Of a stretch of DNA of 64,000 nucleotides, positions 19,572 to 29,375 are shown piece by piece; positions within the stretch are counted from its first letter, which is position 1, and each line of letters begins with the position of its first letter. The position numbers were made by a program, and so were the translations under genes. The stretch comes from an uncultured Bacteroidota bacterium (lineage in GTDB: Bacteria > Bacteroidota > Bacteroidia > Chitinophagales > Chitinophagaceae), in the NCBI GenBank assembly GCA_903835005.1, contig CAILLK010000127.1, positions 1-64,000 of the forward strand, read 5' to 3'. Under the pieces are notes generated by a model. The model searched no databases. It saw nothing but the letters and a program-made list of their open reading frames with translations, and was not told where the DNA came from.

Positions 19572-20177
19572 ATGAAACTTATCCCGTTACTTTTTTTTAA
19601 ATGTTGCATTCTTCTTGCGGTTGCAACAGGCTGCAGTCGGGCACACGAAGACGGCCAGATACAAAAAGCTGTAAGCACAATACTGGCATCTTCCGACCGG
19701 GTGCAGCTTTGCGGGGTTTGGCGGGATGCTGGTAATCCCTGGTTGCCCTATAAATTAATTTTAAAACCAGACAGCAGTTTTATGTTTACGAGGGAGGGCT
19801 GCTATGAATACAGTTTTACTGTCGGGCATTGGCAGGTTGATGGGCGGAATGTTACCCTGACAAGTGAGGATTCGTTCAGTGCTTCTGGGCTTAAACCTGA
19901 AAAGGAAGCACATGATACCGATGCGAAACCTGCACCCGTTAAAAGTGCCGGAATGGTGGTCTGGACCATTGATACAGCTCAATTGAATAAAATATCGAAC
20001 GGCTATAAATATAATATCAGTCTCTTTGATACGTTCAGAATATATTTAGAAAATACACGTTTCAGACTGGAGAACGACACATTAAACCCGGCCACGGATG
20101 CCGGCTATCTGTCGAACACCCGTTTTATAAAGAATAAAACCTTTTTTCCATTTACCTTTGAGCCTGAAATACGATAA
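19572..20177 (+). CDS. hypothetical lipoprotein
   Basis: LLAVATGCSR lipobox; directly upstream (3 nt) of the next CDS. Confidence 0.65.
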   Translation: MKLIPLLFFKCCILLAVATGCSRAHEDGQIQKAVSTILASSDRVQLCGVWRDAGNPWLPYKLILKPDSSFMFTREGCYEYSFTVGHWQVDGRNVTLTSEDSFSASGLKPEKEAHDTDAKPAPVKSAGMVVWTIDTAQLNKISNGYKYNISLFDTFRIYLENTRFRLENDTLNPATDAGYLSNTRFIKNKTFFPFTFEPEIR

Positions 20178-20180
20178 CTC

Positions 20181-21335
20181 ATGTCTGATAAAAATTACAA
20201 GCTCAATACCAAACTGATACATGCCGGTGTGCATCCCGACCCTACTACCGGGGCCATAATGACACCTATCTACCAGACCTCTACCTATGTGCAGGCAGGG
20301 CCCGGCGATCATAAGGGTTATGAATATGCCCGCACACAAAATCCCACCCGTAATGTGCTGCAGAATGCGCTTGCAGCAATTGAGAACGGAAAATTTGGCC
20401 TTTGTTTCGGTAGCGGTATGGCGGCAACGGATGCGGTTATTAAGCTGCTGGCTCCCGGAGATGAAGTAATTGTATCGAATGATCTTTATGGTGGTACTTA
20501 TCGGGTAATGACAAAGGTATTTGCCAACTACGGAATAAAATTTCATTTCATTGGCATGCAGGATGCCGGCAACATTACCGGCTACATCAACGCCAACACG
20601 AAGATGGTGTGGATTGAAACCCCTACTAATCCGTTGCTGAATGTAATTGATATTGCAGCCTCAGCGGCAATTTGCAAAGCTCATAACCTGATCCTTGTTT
20701 GCGATAATACATTTGCTTCACCGTATCTGCAGACCCCACTGGACCTGGGAGCCGATATCGTGCTTCACTCTGCGACCAAGTACCTGGGCGGCCACAGCGA
20801 TGTGGTACATGGCGCTCTTATAATGAATGATGCGGGGCTGGAAGAACGCCTGCGTTTTATACAAAACAGCTGCGGCGCGGTGCCCGGCCCGCAGGATTGC
20901 TTCCTTGTATTGCGTGGCATTAAAACCTTGCATGTGCGTATGCAGCGGCATTGCGAGAATGGCAAGGCTATAGCTCATTATCTGCGCAACCACCCCAAAG
21001 TAGGCAAGGTATTGTGGGTAGGTTTTGAAGACCATCCCAACCACCATATTGCTGCAAAGCAAATGCGCGGCTATGGTGGAATGATCTCCTTCACCCTGAA
21101 GAATGACCACCTGGACGAAGCGCTTGTTGTGCTGAAAAAAACACAATTATTTGCACTTGCAGAATCCTTGGGCGGTGTAGAATCATTGATAGGCCACCCG
21201 GCCACTATGACTCATGCCTCTATACCCAGGGAAGACAGGATAAAGAACGGACTTGTTGATTCATTGATCCGGCTTAGTGTAGGCATAGAAGACATTGATG
21301 ACCTGATAGCTGATCTGGAGCAGGCGATCGGGTAA
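20181..21335 (+). CDS. cystathionine gamma-synthase/lyase-like PLP enzyme
   Basis: TKLIHAGVHPDPTTGAIMTPIYQTSTY; LVCDNTFASPYLQTPLDLGADIVLHSATKYLGGHSDVVHGAL. Confidence 0.95.
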   Translation: MSDKNYKLNTKLIHAGVHPDPTTGAIMTPIYQTSTYVQAGPGDHKGYEYARTQNPTRNVLQNALAAIENGKFGLCFGSGMAATDAVIKLLAPGDEVIVSNDLYGGTYRVMTKVFANYGIKFHFIGMQDAGNITGYINANTKMVWIETPTNPLLNVIDIAASAAICKAHNLILVCDNTFASPYLQTPLDLGADIVLHSATKYLGGHSDVVHGALIMNDAGLEERLRFIQNSCGAVPGPQDCFLVLRGIKTLHVRMQRHCENGKAIAHYLRNHPKVGKVLWVGFEDHPNHHIAAKQMRGYGGMISFTLKNDHLDEALVVLKKTQLFALAESLGGVESLIGHPATMTHASIPREDRIKNGLVDSLIRLSVGIEDIDDLIADLEQAIG

Positions 21336-21400
21336 AATGTTTTATCAGGAACCGGGAGCTGATAAAACAATAATAGGAGATCAACAATTAATAAACAAAA

Positions 21401-21425
21401 CAGGCTGTCTTAAAAAGACAGCCTG
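21401..21425. terminator. hairpin between convergent genes
   Basis: CAGGCTGTCTT-AAA-AAGACAGCCTG perfect 11-bp stem; minus-strand 3' flank TTTTGTTTATT. Confidence 0.75.
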
Positions 21426-21450
21426 CTGCATTTTAAAGAAAGCTAATCAA

Positions 21451-22674
21451 TTATTCAACTACTATCTTCCCTACATACTTTCCATGTTCTATTGTTGCTG
21501 AAATTAAATAAATACCTGCCGGGGTATCCAGTTTTATTTCATTCTTTTTGTTGGTTGTCGTGGTCAGTTCATATACTTTTTCGCCAGTCATGTTTGAGAT
21601 TACAACCGCAGCCGGCTCCTCCTTATCTGTGTTTATTGTTACACTGAAATTACCATCAGTCGCTGGATTCGGAGAAATGACCAGCTCTTCAGGCCTGGCA
21701 GTCAAGCTTTTTACAGAAAGCTTATTGCAGTCTGTATCCGAAAGAACTTGTATTCCTTTGGTCGCCGTTGCAGTACCACAACTATTGGTTACCGAGTAAG
21801 TCATAATGGCCAGGCCGGCAGCGACTCCGGTTACAGTGCCTGAGCCGGAGACAATGGTTGCTACTGTGGCATCGCTGCTCGACCAGTTCCCGCAGCAGGA
21901 ATCACTGGTACAGGTGATGCTCGCCGCAATACATACAAAATCATTTGCTGTAACTGTGCCGGCATGAGGTGCAGGATTTACAGTAACTGAGGTGCTGATT
22001 GCACACCCGAATGAATTCGTAAATGTAATATTGGCGGTTCCCACTGACAATCCGGTAATGTTACCGGAAGTGCCCAGTGAAATTACAAGCGGCGCATCGG
22101 TACCCCAGATGCCGGTGCCAGCCTCAAAAAGCGAGTCGGCAATACCCTGGCAATAGGTGCCTGATGTAGCAATGGCGACAGGAACTGGATTAACAGTAAC
22201 TATAGCTGTGCGCGAACAGCCATTGGGACCGGTATAGGTTATACCCACCGTATCGGCGGATATACCTGTCACCATGCCAGTGCTGTCTGATACCATAGCG
22301 ACAAAACTATTATTGCTGCTCCATAGGCCTCCTGCTGTTACATCTGCCAATGTAATTGCCTGGTCTACGCAAACGGATGTGGTACCTGTAATTACCGCAG
22401 GCAACGGATTTACGGTTACTGTTACCGATGATGACCCACCTCCGGGATAATAATAGGTAATCAGGGCAGTGCCAGGAGCTACACCCATAATATTTCCAGA
22501 AAAGCTGTCGATGGTAGCAATAGAAGTTGCCCCGCTTACCCAAATACCGCCAAAAGATGTATCAGTCAGGGCAGATACCGATCCGGGACAGATATTCAGA
22601 TTTCCTGTAATCGGCATTGCAAATGCGCCTGTTGCGCTTATTGCCGATAAAATGATTAAAATTATCTTTTTCAT
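21451..22674 (-). CDS. T9SS-secreted protein with Ig-like (BIG2-type) repeats
   Basis: WSSSDATVATIVSGSGTVTGVAAG repeats; sorting tail LVISPNPATDGNFSV...GIYLISATIEHGKYVGKIVVE. Confidence 0.85.
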   Translation of the reverse strand: MKKIILIILSAISATGAFAMPITGNLNICPGSVSALTDTSFGGIWVSGATSIATIDSFSGNIMGVAPGTALITYYYPGGGSSSVTVTVNPLPAVITGTTSVCVDQAITLADVTAGGLWSSNNSFVAMVSDSTGMVTGISADTVGITYTGPNGCSRTAIVTVNPVPVAIATSGTYCQGIADSLFEAGTGIWGTDAPLVISLGTSGNITGLSVGTANITFTNSFGCAISTSVTVNPAPHAGTVTANDFVCIAASITCTSDSCCGNWSSSDATVATIVSGSGTVTGVAAGLAIMTYSVTNSCGTATATKGIQVLSDTDCNKLSVKSLTARPEELVISPNPATDGNFSVTINTDKEEPAAVVISNMTGEKVYELTTTTNKKNEIKLDTPAGIYLISATIEHGKYVGKIVVE

Positions 22675-22734
22675 AAATATTTTTTTTAAGATTGATTTTC
22701 AAATTACTTACTGATCAGACCATAAAATATTTGG

Positions 22735-22768
22735 GGTGGCAATTGGGTAATATGCACCAATTGCCACC
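22735..22768. terminator. 12-bp perfect hairpin downstream of the giant Ig-like gene
   Basis: GGTGGCAATTGG-N10-CCAATTGCCACC. Confidence 0.6.
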
Positions 22769-22779
22769 TGCAAATACGC

Positions 22780-25700
22780 CTATTGAATCACCACTTTAGA
22801 TGAATAACTACCGTTAGCTGTTGTCACGCTTACGATGTAAATTCCGGGAGCGTTGTTAATTTCCATCAGATTCACCTTGTTGGTAACAGAGGTGAGCTTC
22901 TTCACTGTCTGGCCGAGAATGTTGGCAACCTTAATCTCAGCGGCTTCATCTCTGTCCGACAAGAGGTTTACGGTAAAATTCCCTTCATTCGGATTTGGAT
23001 AAACCTGCAATTCAGGACCAGTAACCAAAACATCTTCGCCATCGCCAGATGCGCGGCCACCCTTATGTATGCATGGATTTACGGTAACAACCGTGGTCGC
23101 AGTTGCTGAGAAGCAAACATTATGCACAGTGTAGGTGATAGAGCACAAACGGGGGAAAAAGCTGTAACCGGTAGCAATTGCGTGCGTTCCTGTAAACGAA
23201 AAGATGGAACACGAAGAACCGTATACGCCGCCAGGGTCGCCGCCTGTGTTGATGATATTGGTACCAACGGGGCCGTAACACAACGGGTTCGGAGATGCTG
23301 TTATTGTTCCGGCATTCGGATATCCGATCACGTCTATGTAATTGGTGGCTGACACACACCCGTACACGCTCTTGTAGTATATACCGGTCCAGCCCGGAGT
23401 GGTTCCCTTAACACTGGTAATCCAGCCGCCCGGAGGTAACGGAGTTATGCCTCCTCCCAAAGATATGGTGTACCAGCCACCGAACACCGGCGATGCGGAG
23501 TATGGGATTGTGGAACCCAGGCAAACCGTTGTTCCGCCGCTTATAACCGGACTCGGATTGACGGTTACAGCCCCAAAAACAATACAGCCGTTTTTATTGT
23601 AGGTGATGTATTCGGTGCAAGGCCCCGAAACACCGGTTAACACGCCGGCCGGCGTAATGCTTGCACAACCCGAAGATAAACTGAATGTTCCTCCGGCAGG
23701 GTTTACAGTACAGGTTACTGAAGCACCAACGCAAACATTTGCCGGTAAGTTAATCGTTGGTATCGGATTGATGGTTACTGTAACCTGTCCGGAACAGCCG
23801 TATGAATTGGTGAAGTAGAACGTCTCTGGTCCGGGACTCATGGCATTCACACCATTGTTCAGGGCAGTTGGCGAAATCGGGGTAGCATGCCCCAGGCCGG
23901 AAGTAGTCCAGGTGCCGGGACCCGGCGTTGCATGAAGCGTATTTACATAAGATTCAAGATTACAGTAGCTGAACTGTGTAGCCCAGACAGTTGGCGTCGG
24001 GTTGTTGGTTACAGTATAAGTACTGGTACATCCTGAGCCCGATGTATAGGTAATTGTAGCAGAACATGGCGTTGTAATACTACCCGCACCACTGCAAACA
24101 CCGGTCAAAGGATTTACAGACACACAAGAAGGATTGCTGCTGGTCCATGACCCTCCGGAGCAGGATACAGACAATGCAATTGAACTGCCGGAGCAGACAG
24201 TATGCGGATTTACAACCGGTCCGGTAATAGTGCATACCGGATTAACCGTTACCGGAACGGTTACCGAACAGCCGCCGGCTGAATAAGTAACCGAACCCAC
24301 ACATGGTGCGAACAACCCGGTTACTACCCTCGATGAAGTGGTTCCCACAGGTGTCATATTTACGCATGGGGTGCTGGTCCATGTACCACCTGAAGGCGTG
24401 GGGTTAAGGGTAGCCGAGGTCCCCGCACATATTGTCACAGGATCGGGGGACACCGAAGGTATGGCCAGAACGTTTACAGTAAAAGAAGCTGGACAGCCTG
24501 AAGTAGTAGTATAACTGATTACGGTATAGCCGGGAGCTGCACCAGTAAACAAGCCGCTCATCAAATTTATCGGCCCTACCGAAGGGGTACTGCTTAACCA
24601 GGTGCCACCCGTACAAGGTGCCGCACTGTAGATATATGTACTGCCGGTACATAGAGTAGCTGGCCCGGCTATAGGACATACCGCATTCACCGTAACATTG
24701 TAAGTAGTGATACATCCTGCAGCAGAAGTATAGCTTATAGTAACTACACCTGATCCTACGCCATGAACAATGCCAGTGCAGCTAACTGTAGCCACAGAAG
24801 CATCACTGCTGCTCCAGGGGCAAGGCGGAGCGGGGCTGCAGGAAGTAGTTAATGTCAGATTATTGCCAACGCATATAGATGTGGCTGATCCGGATATCGG
24901 GCACGGGGCAATCGGAGCTGAAGTTACAGATCCCGACATATTACTGGTGCAACCAATGGAATTAGTTGCTTTTATGGTATAAGTACACGGGCCGCATTCA
25001 GGGCCAAAATCCAGGGCGCTTCCGGTTCCTGCCAGCACCGGAGTTACCAATGTAGAGCCACATGATAATTGGTAATTGACCCCAGTCTGGGAGCAACCTA
25101 AGAATACATGAGGGCAAGCATTAGGGCACGGGCCACCTGTGCAATAGCTGCCACCGCCGGTTACGGAACATACAGCAGGTAAAGCATCTACTGTAACTGT
25201 CATATAGGTACTGCAGCCGATATCGGATACATGCGTAATTGTAACTGTTCCACCTGAAATTCCAGTCACAACACCGGTACACGAGCCTACAGTTGCAACA
25301 CTTGGATTGCTGCTGCTCCAGGTGCAACTGCTGCAGCTGCTTAATGTAGCAGTTCCGCCGGCACAAATGTGATTGTTGCCGGTTATCTCACAGCCTGCGC
25401 AGCAACAGGGTACTGCTTTGGTTTCATTTACTATTAATGAACCGGCATCATGGGTTGATTTAATAGTACCAACGACATTAAGTCCGGCAGAATTTGGCGA
25501 TATATCGGTGCCTCCTGAAGGATGTGAATAATTATAAACATCAACATTCAGATAGTGGATACCAGCTGTCAAATAAAGAGTTGTGCTGGCAGTATGAAAA
25601 GAAGCAGCTGCGCAATCAGCTCCCACAGGATAAGAGTAAAATGAAGCGCCACCGTCAATATTAGTTGCCGCAATGTAGTTGTCAAACGCCAATTGCAGGT

Positions 25701-28107
25701 TAATGGTTACCGTATCTGATGTGCACATTGAAAATGGCCTGGTCAAAATCATATGGTAGAGACTGCCTGCATATGTTTTATATCCACCACTATTATTAAG
25801 ACAGCTTATCCAGCCACTTTTTGGGTTGGTGCCCCAACAGGCACTGAAGCCAATGTCTATCACATCCGCACTGGCACCTGCAGCCACTTCTATAATCCCG
25901 GGGCAAGGTGGATCCGAAAGCAGCGAGGCTGCTATCGTAGGACTTTCATAGGTAACAATCCACTTCGGATCCGGAACCGGTGCACTGCAGTCTGTTCCGT
26001 GTACTACAGCTGAATTTGTTACCGGGTCATAACCCGTATTGACGATTATAGAATCCACACAACAGGAAGTTGTATCTCTTACCACAGTGCCGCCACAATA
26101 CGGTATAGTCACTATAGCAGTTACAAAGCATCCGGGCGATGTCTGATACTTGATTGTAGTCGTGCAGGGGCCAGGACCTGCATTGGTTGCAGTTACAACA
26201 CCCGTTGAGCTTATGGAACCACATGCCGTATTACTGCTGCTCCACGAGCCACCACCGGTGGGGTCAGTAAGCGTAATACTTGTTGCAGGACAAACAATGG
26301 ACGTTGGCCCTGATATAGGTGCCGGTGGCGCAGTAATAGACACTGTAGCGCTGCCTAGCATATTGTTCACACAACCTGTTATATTATCAGTGCCTGTAAC
26401 TGTGTAGGTGCAGGAAACGCACTGAGGGCCCAGGTCTAAAGGCCCGCCTGTTCCGCCCATAGAAGCAACCACGGTAGTGCCGCAATAAACCTTGTAGGTA
26501 ACACCGGCTTGCGAATTGCTCAGGTATATGTGCGGGCAACCTGCAGAGCTGTCGCAATAGCTGCCTCCGCCCGAAACGTTATAAACAACAGGCAGCGGGG
26601 CCACTGTAACCGTAGCGCTTCCATTCATTGTGTCGCTGCATCCTGAAGTTGCATTGGTAGCTACCACCTTGTAAATACAATTGCTGCAGAATAATCCGAA
26701 ATTCAATGCCGAGCCAGTACCAGACAAAGGTGCCCCCACGGGGGTTGTTCCGCAATACAACTGATAGTTGATACCAGGCGTAGAACAGCTCAATCCAACC
26801 GGAACACCGGCTGAACCCGTGCAACAATACCCGCCTCCCGTCACTGTACACAAGGGAGGTAAAGTGCCCAGAGTTACAGTTGCGCTTCCGGTCATTGTGC
26901 TGCTGCACCCTGTTACCAGGTTGGTTGCAACAACTGTATAAGCACATGCTGTGCAGAAAGCGCCAAAATCAATAGCTGCGCCGGTTCCGGCCACAGGAGC
27001 ACCTACAGGCGAAGCCCCGCACATCAGCTGATAACTTATACCGGGTGCGGAGCAGCTCAATCCAACATGCACACCCGTGCCACCCGGACAGCAAACACCG
27101 CCTCCGGTTACCGTGCACAAAGGAGGCAAAGGATTTACAGTTATTGTAACGGTCTGCGGTGTCCCGGGGCAACCATTTGCCGAAGGAGTTACTGTTATTG
27201 TGGCCACCACCGGGGTTGACCCTGAATTTATGGCTGTAAACGGAGCAATGGTACTGCCTGTGCCTGCTGCCGCCAGCCCGATAGACGGGTTAGTATTGGT
27301 CCACGAAAAAGTAGTTCCTGGTACGGTTGATGTAAAAATAATCGCGGCAGTGTTTGACTGGCTGCAAATTACCTGGCTGGCAGATACAGTTACCACCGGA
27401 ACAGGGAACACAGATACCGTTGCCGTGGCATAACAGCCGTCAGCCAATGTGTAAGTTACTGTGCCGGTGCACGGAGCAGTGACGCCGGTGCAGACACCCG
27501 TTAAGGCCGCAACCGACACGCATGGGCTGCCGCTGCTGAAGGTGCCTCCTGATGTGGGATCAGATAGTGTAGTTGTGTTACCTGCCCCGCATATACTCAT
27601 CGTGCCCGTTATAGCTGCCGGTGAGGCATTGACCGAGACAGTATGTGTCACATAGCAGGCGGGGTTTCCATAAGTAATGGTAGCCACACAGGGCGCCGTA
27701 ACGCCTGTAACTACGCCGGTAGCGCTGACAGTTGCGCAGGGGTTACTGCTGGACCAGGAATTTCCCGGCGTAGGATCTGTCAGCACTATCGTTTGTCCCG
27801 CACAAACCGACGAAGCGCCCGAAATGGGGGCCGGCGTGGCATATACCGTAACAGGATACGTGGTAAAACCACCACCTGAAAAATTGTAGGTAATAGTGGT
27901 TACACCGACTGAGATGCCAATGATTAATCCGGTTGAGCTTCCAATGCTCCCGACAGCCGAATTACTGCTGGCCCAGGTGCCGCCTCCCGAAGCGTCTGTT
28001 ACTGTAATGGTGGATCCGGTACATACTACATTCGGGCCACCTATCGGTTGCGCAAAAGCACCCAGTGTGCTTAAGTAAAACACGAGTAATAAAATTACGT
28101 TTTTCAT
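22780..28107 (-). CDS. giant (1775 aa) Cys-rich Ig-like repeat T9SS-secreted protein
   Basis: Signal peptide; many W(S/A)SSNPxxxxVSxxGVVTGV modules; four VTGGG...C modules; sorting tail LQVYPNPNEGNFTV...GSYSSKVVIQ. Confidence 0.88.
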   Translation of the reverse strand: MKNVILLLVFYLSTLGAFAQPIGGPNVVCTGSTITVTDASGGGTWASSNSAVGSIGSSTGLIIGISVGVTTITYNFSGGGFTTYPVTVYATPAPISGASSVCAGQTIVLTDPTPGNSWSSSNPCATVSATGVVTGVTAPCVATITYGNPACYVTHTVSVNASPAAITGTMSICGAGNTTTLSDPTSGGTFSSGSPCVSVAALTGVCTGVTAPCTGTVTYTLADGCYATATVSVFPVPVVTVSASQVICSQSNTAAIIFTSTVPGTTFSWTNTNPSIGLAAAGTGSTIAPFTAINSGSTPVVATITVTPSANGCPGTPQTVTITVNPLPPLCTVTGGGVCCPGGTGVHVGLSCSAPGISYQLMCGASPVGAPVAGTGAAIDFGAFCTACAYTVVATNLVTGCSSTMTGSATVTLGTLPPLCTVTGGGYCCTGSAGVPVGLSCSTPGINYQLYCGTTPVGAPLSGTGSALNFGLFCSNCIYKVVATNATSGCSDTMNGSATVTVAPLPVVYNVSGGGSYCDSSAGCPHIYLSNSQAGVTYKVYCGTTVVASMGGTGGPLDLGPQCVSCTYTVTGTDNITGCVNNMLGSATVSITAPPAPISGPTSIVCPATSITLTDPTGGGSWSSSNTACGSISSTGVVTATNAGPGPCTTTIKYQTSPGCFVTAIVTIPYCGGTVVRDTTSCCVDSIIVNTGYDPVTNSAVVHGTDCSAPVPDPKWIVTYESPTIAASLLSDPPCPGIIEVAAGASADVIDIGFSACWGTNPKSGWISCLNNSGGYKTYAGSLYHMILTRPFSMCTSDTVTINLQLAFDNYIAATNIDGGASFYSYPVGADCAAASFHTASTTLYLTAGIHYLNVDVYNYSHPSGGTDISPNSAGLNVVGTIKSTHDAGSLIVNETKAVPCCCAGCEITGNNHICAGGTATLSSCSSCTWSSSNPSVATVGSCTGVVTGISGGTVTITHVSDIGCSTYMTVTVDALPAVCSVTGGGSYCTGGPCPNACPHVFLGCSQTGVNYQLSCGSTLVTPVLAGTGSALDFGPECGPCTYTIKATNSIGCTSNMSGSVTSAPIAPCPISGSATSICVGNNLTLTTSCSPAPPCPWSSSDASVATVSCTGIVHGVGSGVVTISYTSAAGCITTYNVTVNAVCPIAGPATLCTGSTYIYSAAPCTGGTWLSSTPSVGPINLMSGLFTGAAPGYTVISYTTTSGCPASFTVNVLAIPSVSPDPVTICAGTSATLNPTPSGGTWTSTPCVNMTPVGTTSSRVVTGLFAPCVGSVTYSAGGCSVTVPVTVNPVCTITGPVVNPHTVCSGSSIALSVSCSGGSWTSSNPSCVSVNPLTGVCSGAGSITTPCSATITYTSGSGCTSTYTVTNNPTPTVWATQFSYCNLESYVNTLHATPGPGTWTTSGLGHATPISPTALNNGVNAMSPGPETFYFTNSYGCSGQVTVTINPIPTINLPANVCVGASVTCTVNPAGGTFSLSSGCASITPAGVLTGVSGPCTEYITYNKNGCIVFGAVTVNPSPVISGGTTVCLGSTIPYSASPVFGGWYTISLGGGITPLPPGGWITSVKGTTPGWTGIYYKSVYGCVSATNYIDVIGYPNAGTITASPNPLCYGPVGTNIINTGGDPGGVYGSSCSIFSFTGTHAIATGYSFFPRLCSITYTVHNVCFSATATTVVTVNPCIHKGGRASGDGEDVLVTGPELQVYPNPNEGNFTVNLLSDRDEAAEIKVANILGQTVKKLTSVTNKVNLMEINNAPGIYIVSVTTANGSYSSKVVIQ

Positions 28108-28402
28108 ATTTTTTTGTATTTTATGGTTAAATAATGGATTGACCTTTTCACTGCGCCGACTGGCGATTTGCTTTAATCAGCCATCTGGCAGGCGGATTGT
28201 ATAAATTATCTTTATCATGATGACTGCTTTTTTTCTGATGACTAATGCTTTTTCCGAGAAGTAACTGGCGATTTCAGGCATCGTTTTTTGCCCTCAATCA
28301 ACGGTGTAAAGGTGGCACAGTGCGGGCTCCTTAAAGAGAGCGATAGAACTGAATTTGAATTGGAAACCAACGGTAATTTCTACCCCGTTCCTTTTGGAAA
28401 TC

Positions 28403-28424
28403 AATACCGTTAAACAACGGTATT
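28403..28424. repeat. inverted repeat in the intergenic region between divergent genes
   Basis: AATACCGTT-AAAC-AACGGTATT, perfect 9-bp arms. Confidence 0.6.
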
Positions 28425-28582
28425 TTGGTATTGTATTTTTGAGTATAATATAGTATTAGCAATGCTTTGCGCATTTGATCATACTGAATCAGTTAATAAT
28501 TAGAAAAAACCTTTATGAGATCTTAAATTCAATGACTACTTTAGATTGGAAAATCATTCTTAACAACCTAAACCAAATAAAA

Positions 28583-29362
28583 ATGAAAGTTCAAAAAGTA
28601 ATTATTTCAGCTTTGGTAATACTGAGCCTGGGAACTATTGGTTACCTTTTCTGGCAGAATCAACTTATGGCCAAGCAAATTGCATCTTATAAAATGGTGA
28701 CAACGTGTTCTAGCTGCTATTCGCCAAATTGCGAGATTTCACCACAATTTGACCTCCCTGCTGCCATGGAACTGGTTAGCAATTATAGAAATAATCATTG
28801 GATGAAAATCAATGGTAATTGTGCTCCTTTTAATATTGCAACTATGGCAGGTAAGAAAGATGCCGATACAATAATAGATTCACGAAGTGCTTGGTTCGAT
28901 CTGGATACATTGAAGAAATTCATACATACGATTGAAGTCAGTTCCTGTTGTGATACATGTCCGAATCTGGTACTTGGAATAAGAATTTATTATGCGGAAT
29001 ATCCGCAAGATACAGCTGAATTGAGAGTCAGGTACAACGTAAACAATCCAAGTTATGCAGGTCTTCATACTTTATTAATGATTCCTACCTTCAGGGATGA
29101 GATAAGCAGAGATGTAGATTTCAATCCAGGCCAGATAATCAGAACTGGCTGTTCAGTATTATCCACTTTCGAAACAACCACAACCGGCCCTGTTTTTTCA
29201 ATGTTACCTTCAACAACTGCAAAAAACCATGGAGGCTTAGCCCCACCACCCTATTTCTGTAATCTTTATTGGAATAACACAGGAGCCCTCTTTATGAAAT
29301 ATGTTGATGCCAATGGATATAATAGTTCTGGAACACTGAATTGCCCACCCACAGGAAATTAG
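28583..29362 (+). CDS. single-TM, Cys-rich periplasmic/secreted protein of unknown function (ORF open from 28475)
   Basis: MKVQKVIISALVILSLGTIGYLFWQNQ TM; TTCSSCYSPNC; SSCCDTCP; DSRSAWFDLDTLKKFI...LGIRIYYAEYP...HTLLMIPT. Confidence 0.75.
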   Translation: MKVQKVIISALVILSLGTIGYLFWQNQLMAKQIASYKMVTTCSSCYSPNCEISPQFDLPAAMELVSNYRNNHWMKINGNCAPFNIATMAGKKDADTIIDSRSAWFDLDTLKKFIHTIEVSSCCDTCPNLVLGIRIYYAEYPQDTAELRVRYNVNNPSYAGLHTLLMIPTFRDEISRDVDFNPGQIIRTGCSVLSTFETTTTGPVFSMLPSTTAKNHGGLAPPPYFCNLYWNNTGALFMKYVDANGYNSSGTLNCPPTGN

Positions 29363-29375
29363 ATAAAACAGGATC

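Noticed and set aside
20082-20546. 154-aa minus-strand ORF overlapping two genes
   Set aside because: It is antisense to well-supported CDSs (lipoprotein and cystathionine gamma-synthase-like) and has no domain signal.
23079-28078. Many 60-120 aa ORFs on both strands inside the giant gene
   Set aside because: They are shadow ORFs from a biased repetitive coding sequence; none has a recognisable domain or coherent composition.
22780-28107. Regularly spaced repeats resembling a CRISPR or satellite array
   Set aside because: The repeats are imperfect, in frame within one long ORF, and correspond to Ig-like protein modules; there is no constant repeat with unique spacers.
28313-28328. Possible sigma-54 site TGGCACAGTGCGGGCT
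   Set aside because: The -12 element reads GGGC rather than TTGC, and it is more than 250 nt from the nearest start; too weak to claim.
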